Source: Kaustia mangrovi (GTDB lineage: Bacteria > Pseudomonadota > Alphaproteobacteria > Rhizobiales > Im1). From it: DNA of 64,000 bases. Position numbers and translations under genes: made by a program. Shown here piece by piece: positions 53,643 through 63,300 of this stretch. The stretch covers positions 2,064,272 through 2,128,271 of the forward strand of contig NZ_CP058214.1 in NCBI RefSeq assembly GCF_015482775.1, given 5' to 3'. Numbering within the stretch: position 1 is the first letter of the stretch; the number at the start of each line of letters is the position of its first letter. The notes beneath the pieces were generated by a model, which worked only from the letters and a program-made list of their open reading frames with translations, was not told the origin of the DNA and made no database searches.

Positions 53643-54449
53643 ATGACCGTCACGCAGCTCCTCTCCTCCGTCGGCGATTTCTACGTCTACATCATCGCGG
53701 CCGCGCTCGCCCTTGCGCGAATGACGGGGCTGATGGTCATCATGCCGGTCTTCACCCGGCTCGGGCTCACCGGGCTGCTGCGCGGCGGCGTGGCGCTCGC
53801 GCTCACCCTGCCGCTCGTGCCCATGATGGTCGCGACGCTGGCCGATGCCGACCCGACGGTCGCGACCACGGCCTTCCTCCTGATGAAGGAGTTCGCGGTC
53901 GGCATCGTGCTCGGACTGGTGCTCGGCGTGCCCTTCTGGGCGGCGGAGGCGGCCGGCGACATTCTGGACCTGCAGCGCGGCGCCACGGCGGGCATGCTCA
54001 TCGACCCCTCCATGGCCCAGCAGACCAGCATCACCGGCACGCTGTTCGCCATCGTCATGCTGGCGCTGTTCTTCGCGGCCGGCGGTCTCGGCCTCGTTCT
54101 CGGCGCCGTCTATGACAGCTACGGGCTGTGGCCGCCCCTGCGCGTGACGCCGGTATTCAGCGCGGAGGCCGCCGATCTCCTGATCGGCCTGCTCGACCGC
54201 GTCCTGGTCATGGCCATGACCCTCGTCTTCCCGCTGATCGTCAGCTTCCTGCTGTCGGACCTGGTGCTCGCCGCGCTCGCGCGCGCGGCACCGCATTTCA
54301 ACATCTTCGCCCTGTCGCTCGGCATCAAGAGCCTCGTCTTCTGCCTCGTGCTCGTGCTCTATGCCGCCTTCCTCGTCTTCTATATGGGCGAGGACCTCGC
54401 CGTCCTGCGCGAGGCCGGCACCAGGCTCCGGGCGGTGAGCCCCGACTAG
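53643..54449 (+). CDS. sctT: T3SS export gate membrane protein SctT
   Basis: 268 residues, about eight membrane helices. Features: ALARMTGLMVIMPVFTRLGL, FAVGIVLGLVLGVPFWAAEA, GDILDLQRGATAGMLIDPSM and VLAALARAAPHFNIFALSLG. Seals the export pore with SctR and SctS. Last gene of the rightward operon; it converges on a very large gene 18 bases away. Confidence 0.95.
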   Translation: MTVTQLLSSVGDFYVYIIAAALALARMTGLMVIMPVFTRLGLTGLLRGGVALALTLPLVPMMVATLADADPTVATTAFLLMKEFAVGIVLGLVLGVPFWAAEAAGDILDLQRGATAGMLIDPSMAQQTSITGTLFAIVMLALFFAAGGLGLVLGAVYDSYGLWPPLRVTPVFSAEAADLLIGLLDRVLVMAMTLVFPLIVSFLLSDLVLAALARAAPHFNIFALSLGIKSLVFCLVLVLYAAFLVFYMGEDLAVLREAGTRLRAVSPD

Positions 54450-54467
54450 AACGCCTCAGACGCGGAT

Positions 54468-57400
54468 CTAGCCCACCTGGATCGTGGCTGCCGGATCCGG
54501 CTCGGGGAGATAGACGGTGTCGCCGGGGAAGACGATGTCGGGATCCAGGATGTGGTCCATGTTGAGCATGACCGTCTCCACCACGTCGCGCTCGTTCGTC
54601 GTGGCGATCAGCCGGATCGTGTCGCCGGCATCCACGATCACCGAGTCGAGCCCCGCGCCCTCGAGCGCCGGATTGATGCGCCCGGCCTCGCCCATGGCCC
54701 CGTCGGGATGGGGGTCTACAAGGGTCGAGAGAACCCATCCCTCGTGGATCTCGCCATCCGTGCCGTAACCGCTCACCGGCACCCACTCATTGCCCGCCGC
54801 GTCGCGCGCGCGCTCCCCCGTCTCCTCCACGAGGGAGCCGGGCCGCAGCACGGTCGAGGCCGGCGCATCGGCGGCGGGCTGCGAACGCAGGTTGAGCCCG
54901 TCGGAGGGGAGAACGACAAGCTGAGGCCCAGGCTCCTCCTCCACCGGCTCGTCGGGCGGTTCCGTGCCCGGGTCCCCCGGTGTCGGCGCGGACTCGTCCG
55001 GCTCGTCTGGCTCGGGCGCCCCGGTATCGCCGGGGTCGGGCGCCGCCGTCTCCTGCGAGGGCCGGTCCCCGGTGAGGAGAAGGCTGCCGGCGGCCACGAG
55101 GCCCGCCGCGGCGATCCAACGCCCGGGATGCGACAGCCGGCCACCGCCGGTCTCGTCCGTGTCGCCGGTACGGAATGTCCCGGACGCCCCCGGTTCGCGC
55201 TCCGGCCTGTCGCTTGCGAGCCGACCGCGTTCGGCATTCCAGCGCGGCAGCGGAGTGCCGCCCGCCGGCGCGGCCTCGGCCCCGCGGTCGGCGTACCAGC
55301 GCTCCAGCGGACCCTGCAGCCGGTTGCCGGCGAGATAGGAGAACTCCGGCCGCGGCAGATGGCTCGCGGGCCGGGTCTGGCCGTCGAGGAACACCGCGAT
55401 CTCGTCGAGCGTCTCGCGCGGCAGGAAGGTCTGGTCCTCGATCCGGGGCAGCACCTCGCGGCGGAACGTCTCGATGCCGTCGCGCTGGACCGGCGTCGCC
55501 TGCGCCTGAAGCTCGCCGAGATAGCTCTCCATGGAGGCCCGCGCGCCCTTGGGCACGAGCACGGACGATGTCTCGCGCGGCCAGCCGATGGCCGTGTCGA
55601 GCCAGCTGGGCACCGTGATCTCGAGCGGCAGCCCGTCCTCGCCGGTCGCCGTCAGGCGCGCCCAGCTCATGCGGTTGACGGCAGGCGCGGTCTCGCCCGC
55701 ATTGCGCTTGTACTGGCCCCTCAGCTCGAAGCTCACGGAGAACGGAAGCTGCAGGGTCTTCGCGAAGGGCACGCCGATCCCGATGGGCGGCGTGGCGAGC
55801 GAGAGGGTATAGCGCGCCGTCGCGGAGGCAAAGGCGGCCTTGCGGCCGAATATGGTCTCGTAGAAATTGCCGGTGCCAGGCATGGAGCCCGCCTGCCTGA
55901 GCCCGAAATTGGCCCAGCTCGGCAGGCGGTTGCGTATGGTGTCCGGATTGAACAGCGCCCGCTCGCCGATCCGGTAGGTCTGGTTGAAGAGCACGTCGAG
56001 CACCGACTGCTCCGGTGCCCAGACACGGCGCGACCGGCCGGTGAGATCGGTGATGACCTGCTCCGCCGGCTTGCCCGGGATCGCCGACAGGCGCAGCCCG
56101 CTGCGCAGGCCCGGCAGGTAGGAGACGATCCGGCCGGGATCGATGGCGCCGTCATTGGCCATGGCCCGGATATCGGCCATGGACGGCGTGCCGGAGGCGA
56201 GCCGCGCGGCATCGGCCGGATCGGCGACCACGAACTGCATCCTCACCCGGGCCCGCCCGAGCATGGACTGGTTGGCCTCGAAGAATTCGCGCGACACGAT
56301 GGCGCCCTCCGGCAGGGTCGCCTTGAAGGCCGCCTCCTGGCGCCGTTCCATGCCGAGCCGGAAGCCCGGCATCTGGCTCGACAGGATGGTCGGCAGCTTG
56401 GCCTTCAGCTCCGCGAGCAGCTTCGTGTAGGTCACCGGCGCGGGCAGCTCCACATAGCCGGCCCTGTTCTCGTTCGCGCCGAAGAACTCGCGCCGTCCCT
56501 CCGGCAGCACGTCGTATGTGCGCCCTTCCCTCAGGCCAAGGCTGTAGGTCAGCTCGACCACCGTGCCGTCGCCATCGGCGGCCTCGCCGAGGACGCGCGC
56601 CGACTGCGGATTGACGGCGAAGGGCGTCTCCGGCGTGTCGCGGAACGCGGTCTGCACGCCCGCCTCGAACAACGCCGGCGCCCTGAACTGGCCGCCGCCC
56701 TGGTTCTTGAACGGAAAGAGCCCCATGTCCGACAGGCCGATATTGTCGTATTCGCTCGGCCTCTTCGACAGGATCGCCTCCTGTCCGACCGCGTCGCGGA
56801 TCGGGCCCATGCTGTGACTTCTGATGCTTTCCGCCCCGGCCCGCCAGATACGGTTGTAATTGGACTTGGTGCCGAAGGCGAAGCCGATCGAGGCCACGGT
56901 CGGATCGGTGACGATGGACGGCCCGTCGGAGCCGTCGGAGCCGTTGCCCTCCCCCTCCCCGTTGCGGCCGGTGCGCTGGGGTGCGTCCGTCTCGAACGGA
57001 TTGGTGTTCCAGCGCAGCCGGATCTGTCCGCCGAGACGCAGGTCCGGCGCCGCCGCCTGCCATCGCGCCGGCGGCGGAACGCGGCCCGGATCGTCCGCGG
57101 CCGCGCGAAGCGGGGCGGTATCGAGAGGCGGTCCGTTGCGTGCCACGCGCTGCGCCACCGCGCCTGCCGCCATGTCGGCGGCTCCGAGGGTGAGAAGCAG
57201 CGTCGACGAGGCAAGATCGAAGACGGACATGTCTCCGCCATGCATGGCGAGGGTCGCGGCCTCGTTGGTCATGAGATAGCCGCCGAGCCCGATGCTGGCC
57301 GTACCGCCCATCAGCCGCGTCGCCTCCAGCGCGCGGGTCATGGGCGTCGCCACGCCGCCATTGGCGGCAAGCCGCGCGACCGCCAGCCGGGCCGATCCAT

Positions 57401-60167
57401 AGGCGCCCGCGCCGGCAACCGTGGCGGCAAGGCCGGCCCAGGCGTTGAAGGCCTGCTGGTTGTTGCCGGGGCTGATGGACAGGCCGCGGTCGCGCAGATC
57501 GTAGAGCTGCTCGCCGGTGCGATAGGCACCCCAGGCCATGACCGCGCCGATCGCCCAGGGCGCCGCCGACCCGCCGGTCGCCGCCGTCACCGCGATGCTG
57601 CCCACCGCGACACCGATATCGGCGCCCGTCTCCGCATAGTCGCGCCAGGTGCGCACATGGGCGTCGATGGCCGGATAGCCCGCCTTGGTGTCGACGATGT
57701 CGAAATCGTCGTCGTCTTCCCTCAGGGTCTCCAGCACCGGCTCGGGGATATAGAGCCGGCCGTCGTCGGCGAGGTCGTTGTCCTCCTGGAAGTCGCCGAT
57801 ATCGTCGTACCGGCTCGCCTTGTCGCCGACCGGGCGGTCGTCGACGAGATAGTCCTCGCCCTCATTGTCGGTCACCGCGAAGAGCGCGGCCGCGCGCACG
57901 CCCTCCGCATCGGAGACATAGAGCATCGGGATCAGCCGGACGGTGACGCTGTCGCCGCCCACATCGGTGATCTGGTCGGCGATCGCGTCGATGGTCTCGC
58001 GGCCGGGATGGTCTTCGGTGTAGCGGTCGCCCGTATCGCCGGCCTCCGGATTGTCGGGGGTGAGGCCCAGGGCATCGCCGATGAAGTTGCGCAGCTCCGA
58101 CCCGGCCTCCAGCTCCTGCGTCGCGAGCGCGTCCGGATCCGCCAGCAGGTCCTCGAAGCGCGGCTCGAGGAACCGCTCCGGGTCCTCTCGCCATATGGCG
58201 AGATCGCGTTCGGCCTGCTCGTTGCCGGCATGCTCGGCGGCCTCCTCGCGGCCGAGCTCGACGATGAAGGAGAAATCGTCGGAGAAGTGGTCGAGATCGG
58301 AAGACCCTGCGATCACCCCTTCCAGCGCATCGGCCAGCCGCGTGCCGTGTCCGTCGGACATGGCGGAGCGGATGCTCTCGAAGCCATAGCCCGTGCTGGC
58401 GCCGCGCAGCTCATGCACCAGGGTCGCGCTCTGGCCGTCATAGAGCGAATCGTCGGCGAGCCACTCCGCGATCTCCTCCGCCCGGCCGGCCTCGCCATTG
58501 AGCCGTTCTCCGAAGACCGGCTGGTCGGCGAGCTCCACCGTGGCGGTCAATCCCGCGGCGAAACTGTGCCAGTCGCCCGGAAGCCCCGTGGCATTGCCGC
58601 CCGCGCGGTCGTACCAGCCCTCGCCGAACTCCGACGTCATGGCGTCGAGCAGAAGATTGGCGACTTCCGGAGGGGCGTGTTCGGACATGCTCAACATGTA
58701 GCTGCCGGCCTTGTCGGCATTGAGCGTCGGATCGTTCTGCGCGGCGATATCGTCCTCGTCGGGCTCGCCGGTCACCTCGGCGAGCCTCCCCTCGAAATAT
58801 GTCTGGCTGAAATGGGGAAGGCCGGCCTCCTCGAACAGCCGCTCGCGCTCCGCCCTGGAGGTCGTGACGTCGAGATTGGCGGTGAGAACCTCCAGCGCCG
58901 CCGCCTCGTTCTCCTGCGACGGGTTGCCCGCCATCAGCTCGTCAAGGCGGGTCGTCGTGTAGTCGAGGCGCACCTCCGCCATACCGGCCAGCAGGTGCTG
59001 GATGCGGGCATAGGCCTCCGGATTGTCCTGCGCCACACTGGTCAGCGCGAAGCCGACCGCGCTTTCCTCGGCGAGCGCCTGCTCCTCAGCGCTCAGCTCG
59101 GGATTGTCCGGATCGACATCCACGCCGGAGAGCTGGACCAGGGCATAGCCGATGGGATCTGTGTCCATCAGCGTGCGCATCTCCACAGGCTGCGACCGGT
59201 CGCCCGGATCGAGCGTGACGCCCGCCACCTGAAGGACGGCCAGCGTCACCGGATCCTCCCGTGCGAGCTCGCGCTCGGCGTCGGTGAGCGAGGGATCGTT
59301 GGGGTTGATGTCGTCGAGCGCGCGGGCAATCTCGCGCTCGGTGCCCAGAGGCTCCAGCGTGCCGGAAAGGTCGAGCCCGGGGTGGTTCGCCTCCAGCGCC
59401 GAAAGCGCGGCCTCGAGTTCGGCGTCGGTGAACTCCGTCACCTCGCCGTCGCCCGATGTCACCGCCTCGTACTGGCCGAGCGCCTCCGCGCCGGCGTCCG
59501 GATTGTCGCGATGGCGCGTGGCGAGCTCCATATCGAGCTCATGCCCGAGCGCCTCCCGGAAGGCCTCATATTGCTCCACCACGCGTTCGCGCGCCGCCGT
59601 GAGGTCCGCTTCGGAGGCGGCATCGTCCTCCTCCAGCGCGACGAGATCCTCGCAGGCCAGACGGAACTCGTAGCCGGCCTGCTCGCTTGCCCGCGTCTGG
59701 GGCGACTCGCCAAGCACGCGCTCGACCGCGGTCTGGTCGCCGTCGTCGAGCACCGCGGTAGCAAGCGTCTCGTCGAGTCCGGCTTCGGTATAGCGCTCGA
59801 CGAGCTCGTCGTGCTTGTCGCCAAGCGCGGCCTCCGCATCGTCCGCCCCCTCGGCCGCCCCGCGCATCTCGTGCTCTGCGGCCTCGCGCAGCCGGCCGAG
59901 CGCCAGGCCGGCGGCCTCCTCGTTCTCCTCCGACGGATCCTCGCGATATGCCTCGACGGCGGCCTGGGCTTCCTCGAGGCGCTCTGCGGCCTCGCCCTGC
60001 GTATCGGCCGGCTGTGCCGGTGCGGGTGCCTCGGTGTCATGCGAAACCGGCTGAACCGGCGCCGCCTCCTCATCTTCCTGCGGCGGTGGCGGTGGCGGCG
60101 GAGCGGGCGGCTCCGTGCTCGTCTCGGTCCGCACGGGCAAATGGAAACCGCCGCCCCCGATCAGCAT
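54468..60167 (-). CDS. Very large multidomain protein with SH3-like and LysM domains, possible T3SS substrate
   Basis: 1899 residues from the ATG at 60167 (GAGGACAGAA site; a GTG at 60185 is a weaker option). No Sec signal; the start is polar, Pro-rich (PPAPPPPPPPQEDEEAAPVQ). Residues about 60-720 are acidic and helical. At about 740-800 lies VTVRLIPMLYVSDAEGVRAA then EGEDYLVDDRPVGDKASRYD, also found in the next gene; it recalls DUF4781, unverified. Hydrophobic helices follow at about 870-1010. Residues 1150-1640 are a large unassigned domain. A membrane helix at about 1690 (WIAAAGLVAAGSLLLTG), an acidic Pro linker, an SH3-like module (about 1747-1815) and a LysM domain (about 1842-1893) end the protein. 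Peptidoglycan binding by the last two is inferred. Confidence 0.72.
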   Translation of the reverse strand: MLIGGGGFHLPVRTETSTEPPAPPPPPPPQEDEEAAPVQPVSHDTEAPAPAQPADTQGEAAERLEEAQAAVEAYREDPSEENEEAAGLALGRLREAAEHEMRGAAEGADDAEAALGDKHDELVERYTEAGLDETLATAVLDDGDQTAVERVLGESPQTRASEQAGYEFRLACEDLVALEEDDAASEADLTAARERVVEQYEAFREALGHELDMELATRHRDNPDAGAEALGQYEAVTSGDGEVTEFTDAELEAALSALEANHPGLDLSGTLEPLGTEREIARALDDINPNDPSLTDAERELAREDPVTLAVLQVAGVTLDPGDRSQPVEMRTLMDTDPIGYALVQLSGVDVDPDNPELSAEEQALAEESAVGFALTSVAQDNPEAYARIQHLLAGMAEVRLDYTTTRLDELMAGNPSQENEAAALEVLTANLDVTTSRAERERLFEEAGLPHFSQTYFEGRLAEVTGEPDEDDIAAQNDPTLNADKAGSYMLSMSEHAPPEVANLLLDAMTSEFGEGWYDRAGGNATGLPGDWHSFAAGLTATVELADQPVFGERLNGEAGRAEEIAEWLADDSLYDGQSATLVHELRGASTGYGFESIRSAMSDGHGTRLADALEGVIAGSSDLDHFSDDFSFIVELGREEAAEHAGNEQAERDLAIWREDPERFLEPRFEDLLADPDALATQELEAGSELRNFIGDALGLTPDNPEAGDTGDRYTEDHPGRETIDAIADQITDVGGDSVTVRLIPMLYVSDAEGVRAAALFAVTDNEGEDYLVDDRPVGDKASRYDDIGDFQEDNDLADDGRLYIPEPVLETLREDDDDFDIVDTKAGYPAIDAHVRTWRDYAETGADIGVAVGSIAVTAATGGSAAPWAIGAVMAWGAYRTGEQLYDLRDRGLSISPGNNQQAFNAWAGLAATVAGAGAYGSARLAVARLAANGGVATPMTRALEATRLMGGTASIGLGGYLMTNEAATLAMHGGDMSVFDLASSTLLLTLGAADMAAGAVAQRVARNGPPLDTAPLRAAADDPGRVPPPARWQAAAPDLRLGGQIRLRWNTNPFETDAPQRTGRNGEGEGNGSDGSDGPSIVTDPTVASIGFAFGTKSNYNRIWRAGAESIRSHSMGPIRDAVGQEAILSKRPSEYDNIGLSDMGLFPFKNQGGGQFRAPALFEAGVQTAFRDTPETPFAVNPQSARVLGEAADGDGTVVELTYSLGLREGRTYDVLPEGRREFFGANENRAGYVELPAPVTYTKLLAELKAKLPTILSSQMPGFRLGMERRQEAAFKATLPEGAIVSREFFEANQSMLGRARVRMQFVVADPADAARLASGTPSMADIRAMANDGAIDPGRIVSYLPGLRSGLRLSAIPGKPAEQVITDLTGRSRRVWAPEQSVLDVLFNQTYRIGERALFNPDTIRNRLPSWANFGLRQAGSMPGTGNFYETIFGRKAAFASATARYTLSLATPPIGIGVPFAKTLQLPFSVSFELRGQYKRNAGETAPAVNRMSWARLTATGEDGLPLEITVPSWLDTAIGWPRETSSVLVPKGARASMESYLGELQAQATPVQRDGIETFRREVLPRIEDQTFLPRETLDEIAVFLDGQTRPASHLPRPEFSYLAGNRLQGPLERWYADRGAEAAPAGGTPLPRWNAERGRLASDRPEREPGASGTFRTGDTDETGGGRLSHPGRWIAAAGLVAAGSLLLTGDRPSQETAAPDPGDTGAPEPDEPDESAPTPGDPGTEPPDEPVEEEPGPQLVVLPSDGLNLRSQPAADAPASTVLRPGSLVEETGERARDAAGNEWVPVSGYGTDGEIHEGWVLSTLVDPHPDGAMGEAGRINPALEGAGLDSVIVDAGDTIRLIATTNERDVVETVMLNMDHILDPDIVFPGDTVYLPEPDPAATIQVG

Positions 60168-60185
60168 TTCTGTCCTCGCTTCCAC

Positions 60186-60315
60186 ATGGGTCCAGGACAG
60201 AAACTGGAAGCATGGGGCGATGACAGGCCGATGAAGCTTCTGTGAACGTCAAAGAATAAACGCCATTAAAGACGTTGAATATTGTATTTATTATTGTATA
60301 AATCGCCGCCTTTGC
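60186..60315. promoter_or_regulatory. AT-rich upstream region with ATTGTAT repeats
   Basis: AT-rich gap between the two large genes. AATATTGTAT lies at 60278-60287 and a second ATTGTAT at 60293-60299. On the minus strand these read as two ATACAAT copies upstream of the 1899-residue protein gene. The 10-mer is identical to one in the T3SS divergent promoter (46057-46066), suggesting shared regulation. Confidence 0.5.
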
Positions 60316-63300
60316 TCAGGCATACGAGAAGGGACGCCCGTGAGAGCGGTCGGTAGCGCTCTCCGGCAGGTAGATCCGGTCCCCCGGATAGATGATATCG
60401 GGCTGGAGGATATGGTCCATGTTCAGCATGACCGTCTCCACGACATCGGCGTTGCGGCTCGTCGCGATGCGCCTGATCGTATCGCCCGGCACGACGACGA
60501 CCCACGGATAGCCTTCGTTCTCGAGATCCGCATTCACACGCCCGGTCGGATCGGTGGAACCGAAAGCCTCGGCATTCGGCCCATCCACGCCCCGCCATTC
60601 GAAACCGCGGCCATCGCCCAGCCAGACCAGTTCGACAGGCTCGCCCGGCTGGAGCACCCTGAGGGCCGACGCGAAATCGGACGGATCCGCCCCGGCGAGC
60701 GTCCGCTCCCCGTCCTGCACAAGGAGCGGCAGGTCCGACGGATCGTCGAGCCCATCGAAACTGTCCGGCCATTGCGGCGCGCCGGGAGCACCCTGCTCAT
60801 CGCCCTGGGAGGCGTCGCTGTCGTCCCCGGACTTGCCATCGTCGCCCGACCCGCCACCCGTTTCCACCTGCTTCGTCTCGCTGGCAAAGACGTCGGCAAA
60901 GCCCATGGCGCTGAACAGCGCCAGACCGCCGCCGAACGCGACACCGAGCGTGATGCGTTCGCGCAGGGGCGTGCTCGCGCCGGCCGGGGCTTGCGGCTTG
61001 TACGGTCCCCACAGGGCACGCCAGCCCAGATAACCCGAGCCGATGGTGAACAGCGAACCGGCCGCGGTGCCGGCAATGCTGGGGAACGCCTCCGCCGTGT
61101 AGAACGCGCTGCCGAAGGTATAGAGCGGGAGCGCCACCTTGTCGGTCAGGGGAAAGGCCGCGCGCCCGGTCAGCGAGGTCAACCCGGCCTTGCGGGCATA
61201 GGCATAGTTGCCCATCTGGGACATCACGCCGCCGGTCTGGCCGAGGAAGGTGCCCGTGCCGCTGGCCGCGCTGCTCAGGATGCCGCGTGTCCCCTGGGCG
61301 ATGTTCGGAATAAATGTTCCCAGATTGAGGAGGCGCAAACCGCGGCCGAGACGGCTGTCCGTCGCCGGCACCTTCCAGGCGTCGACCGCCATGCTGAGGC
61401 CGCGAAGCCCGGACGCGGCAGCGCCGATACCGCTCCAGACCGGATTGTCCGGGATCAGCATCAAAAGAGTGGTTCCCGTCAGAACCGGCGCGTCGATCGT
61501 CAGGCGGGGAGACATCCACCGGCCGGCCCTCAGGGAGAAGGACTGGAAGGTCGACAGTTTCGACGTCTGGATCGGCCTCAGCGCCGCCTTCTGGGCCACG
61601 CTGAACCCGCTGAGCTCCCACGCCGTGTGCCGCGCCATCTGGTCCGGCGTGAACTTGCGCACCTGGTCGGGCGTGAGCGCCTTGAGCTGGCGCCGGGTGA
61701 AGGCGGCCACCTGGTCGGGGGTGAGATAGGTGAGCCGTCCCGGCGGAATGGCCGGCATGTTCGCCGGCCTGATCGCCTGGAGCTGGGCCTCGCCCAGCCC
61801 GCGCATCTGTGAGGGTCTCAGCGCGGCGGTCTGGTCGTAGGTCAGGTTGGCGAACAGGATTTCCGGGATCGTTGCCATCGTATCCCGCTTCACCTGAGCG
61901 AGATGGGAGGGCTTGATCGCCCGCCATTCCGCAACGCTCATCGTGGCGAAATCGTCGCCCGTCAGCGCGCGCACCTCGCTGCCGCTGAAGGTCCGCACGG
62001 GGCCTGCGGTGTTGCGCGCATTGGACGTCGCCCGCCAGCCGAGATAGCCCATGCCCGTGCCGTAGACGCCGGTGGCGAAGCTCATGACGGTATTCAGCCG
62101 GTCGAAGCCCGACATATCCTCCCAGTGGACGGCGAGGTCCCATCCGGTCTTGCCCACCAGCGGCGCGCCGATCCCCATGGCCGTCACGTCGAGCCCCCGC
62201 GCGGTCGCGAGGAACCCGTTATCGGTGGCCAGCGCCTGGTTGATCCGGGGCGCGAAGGATGTGGCCTGAAGCTGGAAGCGGCCAATCGAGGCATCGCTCC
62301 AGCGCAGCGCGCCGATGCTGCCGCGCGCCGCCTGCATCGCGGTCAGTCCGCCCGTGCGCGCGAGCCCGACGAAGCGTGTCGCGCTGGCCGCCATCGGCAG
62401 GACGGCGGTCGCCACGGTCGCCATCTCCCACGCCCCCTCCTCGCTGAGGATGGAGCGGCCATGGCTGTTCATGTCGGACAGCCGCTGGACCGGGCGGACC
62501 GCGCCGACATAGGTCCCCGACCCCACGGCGATCGGCACCGCGACCGGCGCGAGCGGCGTGAATGAGGCAATCGTCGCGACCGTCGCCACACCGGTCATGA
62601 CCGGGTCCACATAGCGCTCCTGGAACGTCTTGACGTGCGCCTGATGGGAATTGAAGGCGATATCGCCATCCCCGTTGCGGGTCATGGTGAGATCGTCGGG
62701 AAGGTAGATGGTGCCGCTCTCGGCGAGATAGTTGTGGTTCTGGTAGTCTTCCAGGCTGGTGTAGCGGCTGCCCGTGTCGTCGACCAGATACTCCGTGCCA
62801 TCCTCGCCCTGCACGCGGAACAGCGCGGAATCCTGCCGGCCGACCTCGGAGTCCACATAGACGAGCGGTATCGCCGTCACCTCGACCGTATCGCCCTCCG
62901 TCGTGCCGGTGACCGAGCGGATCTCCTCCGAGATCGGCGCGATGGCCCCATCCTGGCCGGAGGCCGCACCCAGCGTGCCCGCGATGGCTCCGTCGAGTTC
63001 GTTGCCGACGGTGAGGGTGCGCGGGCTGCCAAAGGCCTCGTTGTCTCCATAGGAATTGAAGGTCTGCTGCAGGCGCTCCTCGTTCTCCGTGTAATAGAGC
63101 GCCTCGAGCTCCTCCGGATCCTCGCGCGCCTCGACCGGCTGGGAGAGCATGAAATCCACATAATCGAGATGCAGCCCCACCTGGTCGCGCCGGTCGCGCG
63201 CGGCGTCGAGCGCCGCATCGGCCGCGGCCACGTCGGGGTGCACCCAGCGCCCGTCCACCTCCACCGGCGCCTCGTCCTCCGGCAGGTCGTCGATATTGTC

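Noticed and set aside
37706-54449. A flagellar export apparatus
   Set aside because: There are no hook, rod, filament, FliG or motor genes; SctD, lipoprotein SctJ, SctK, SctX/Y and a secretin indicate a non-flagellar system.
54552-60245. A 1897-residue open frame on the plus strand opposite the large LysM protein
   Set aside because: It is the antisense of a gene with coherent domains, LysM and SH3-like motifs; the frame stays open only because of high GC, and its translation is Arg/Gly-rich without motifs.
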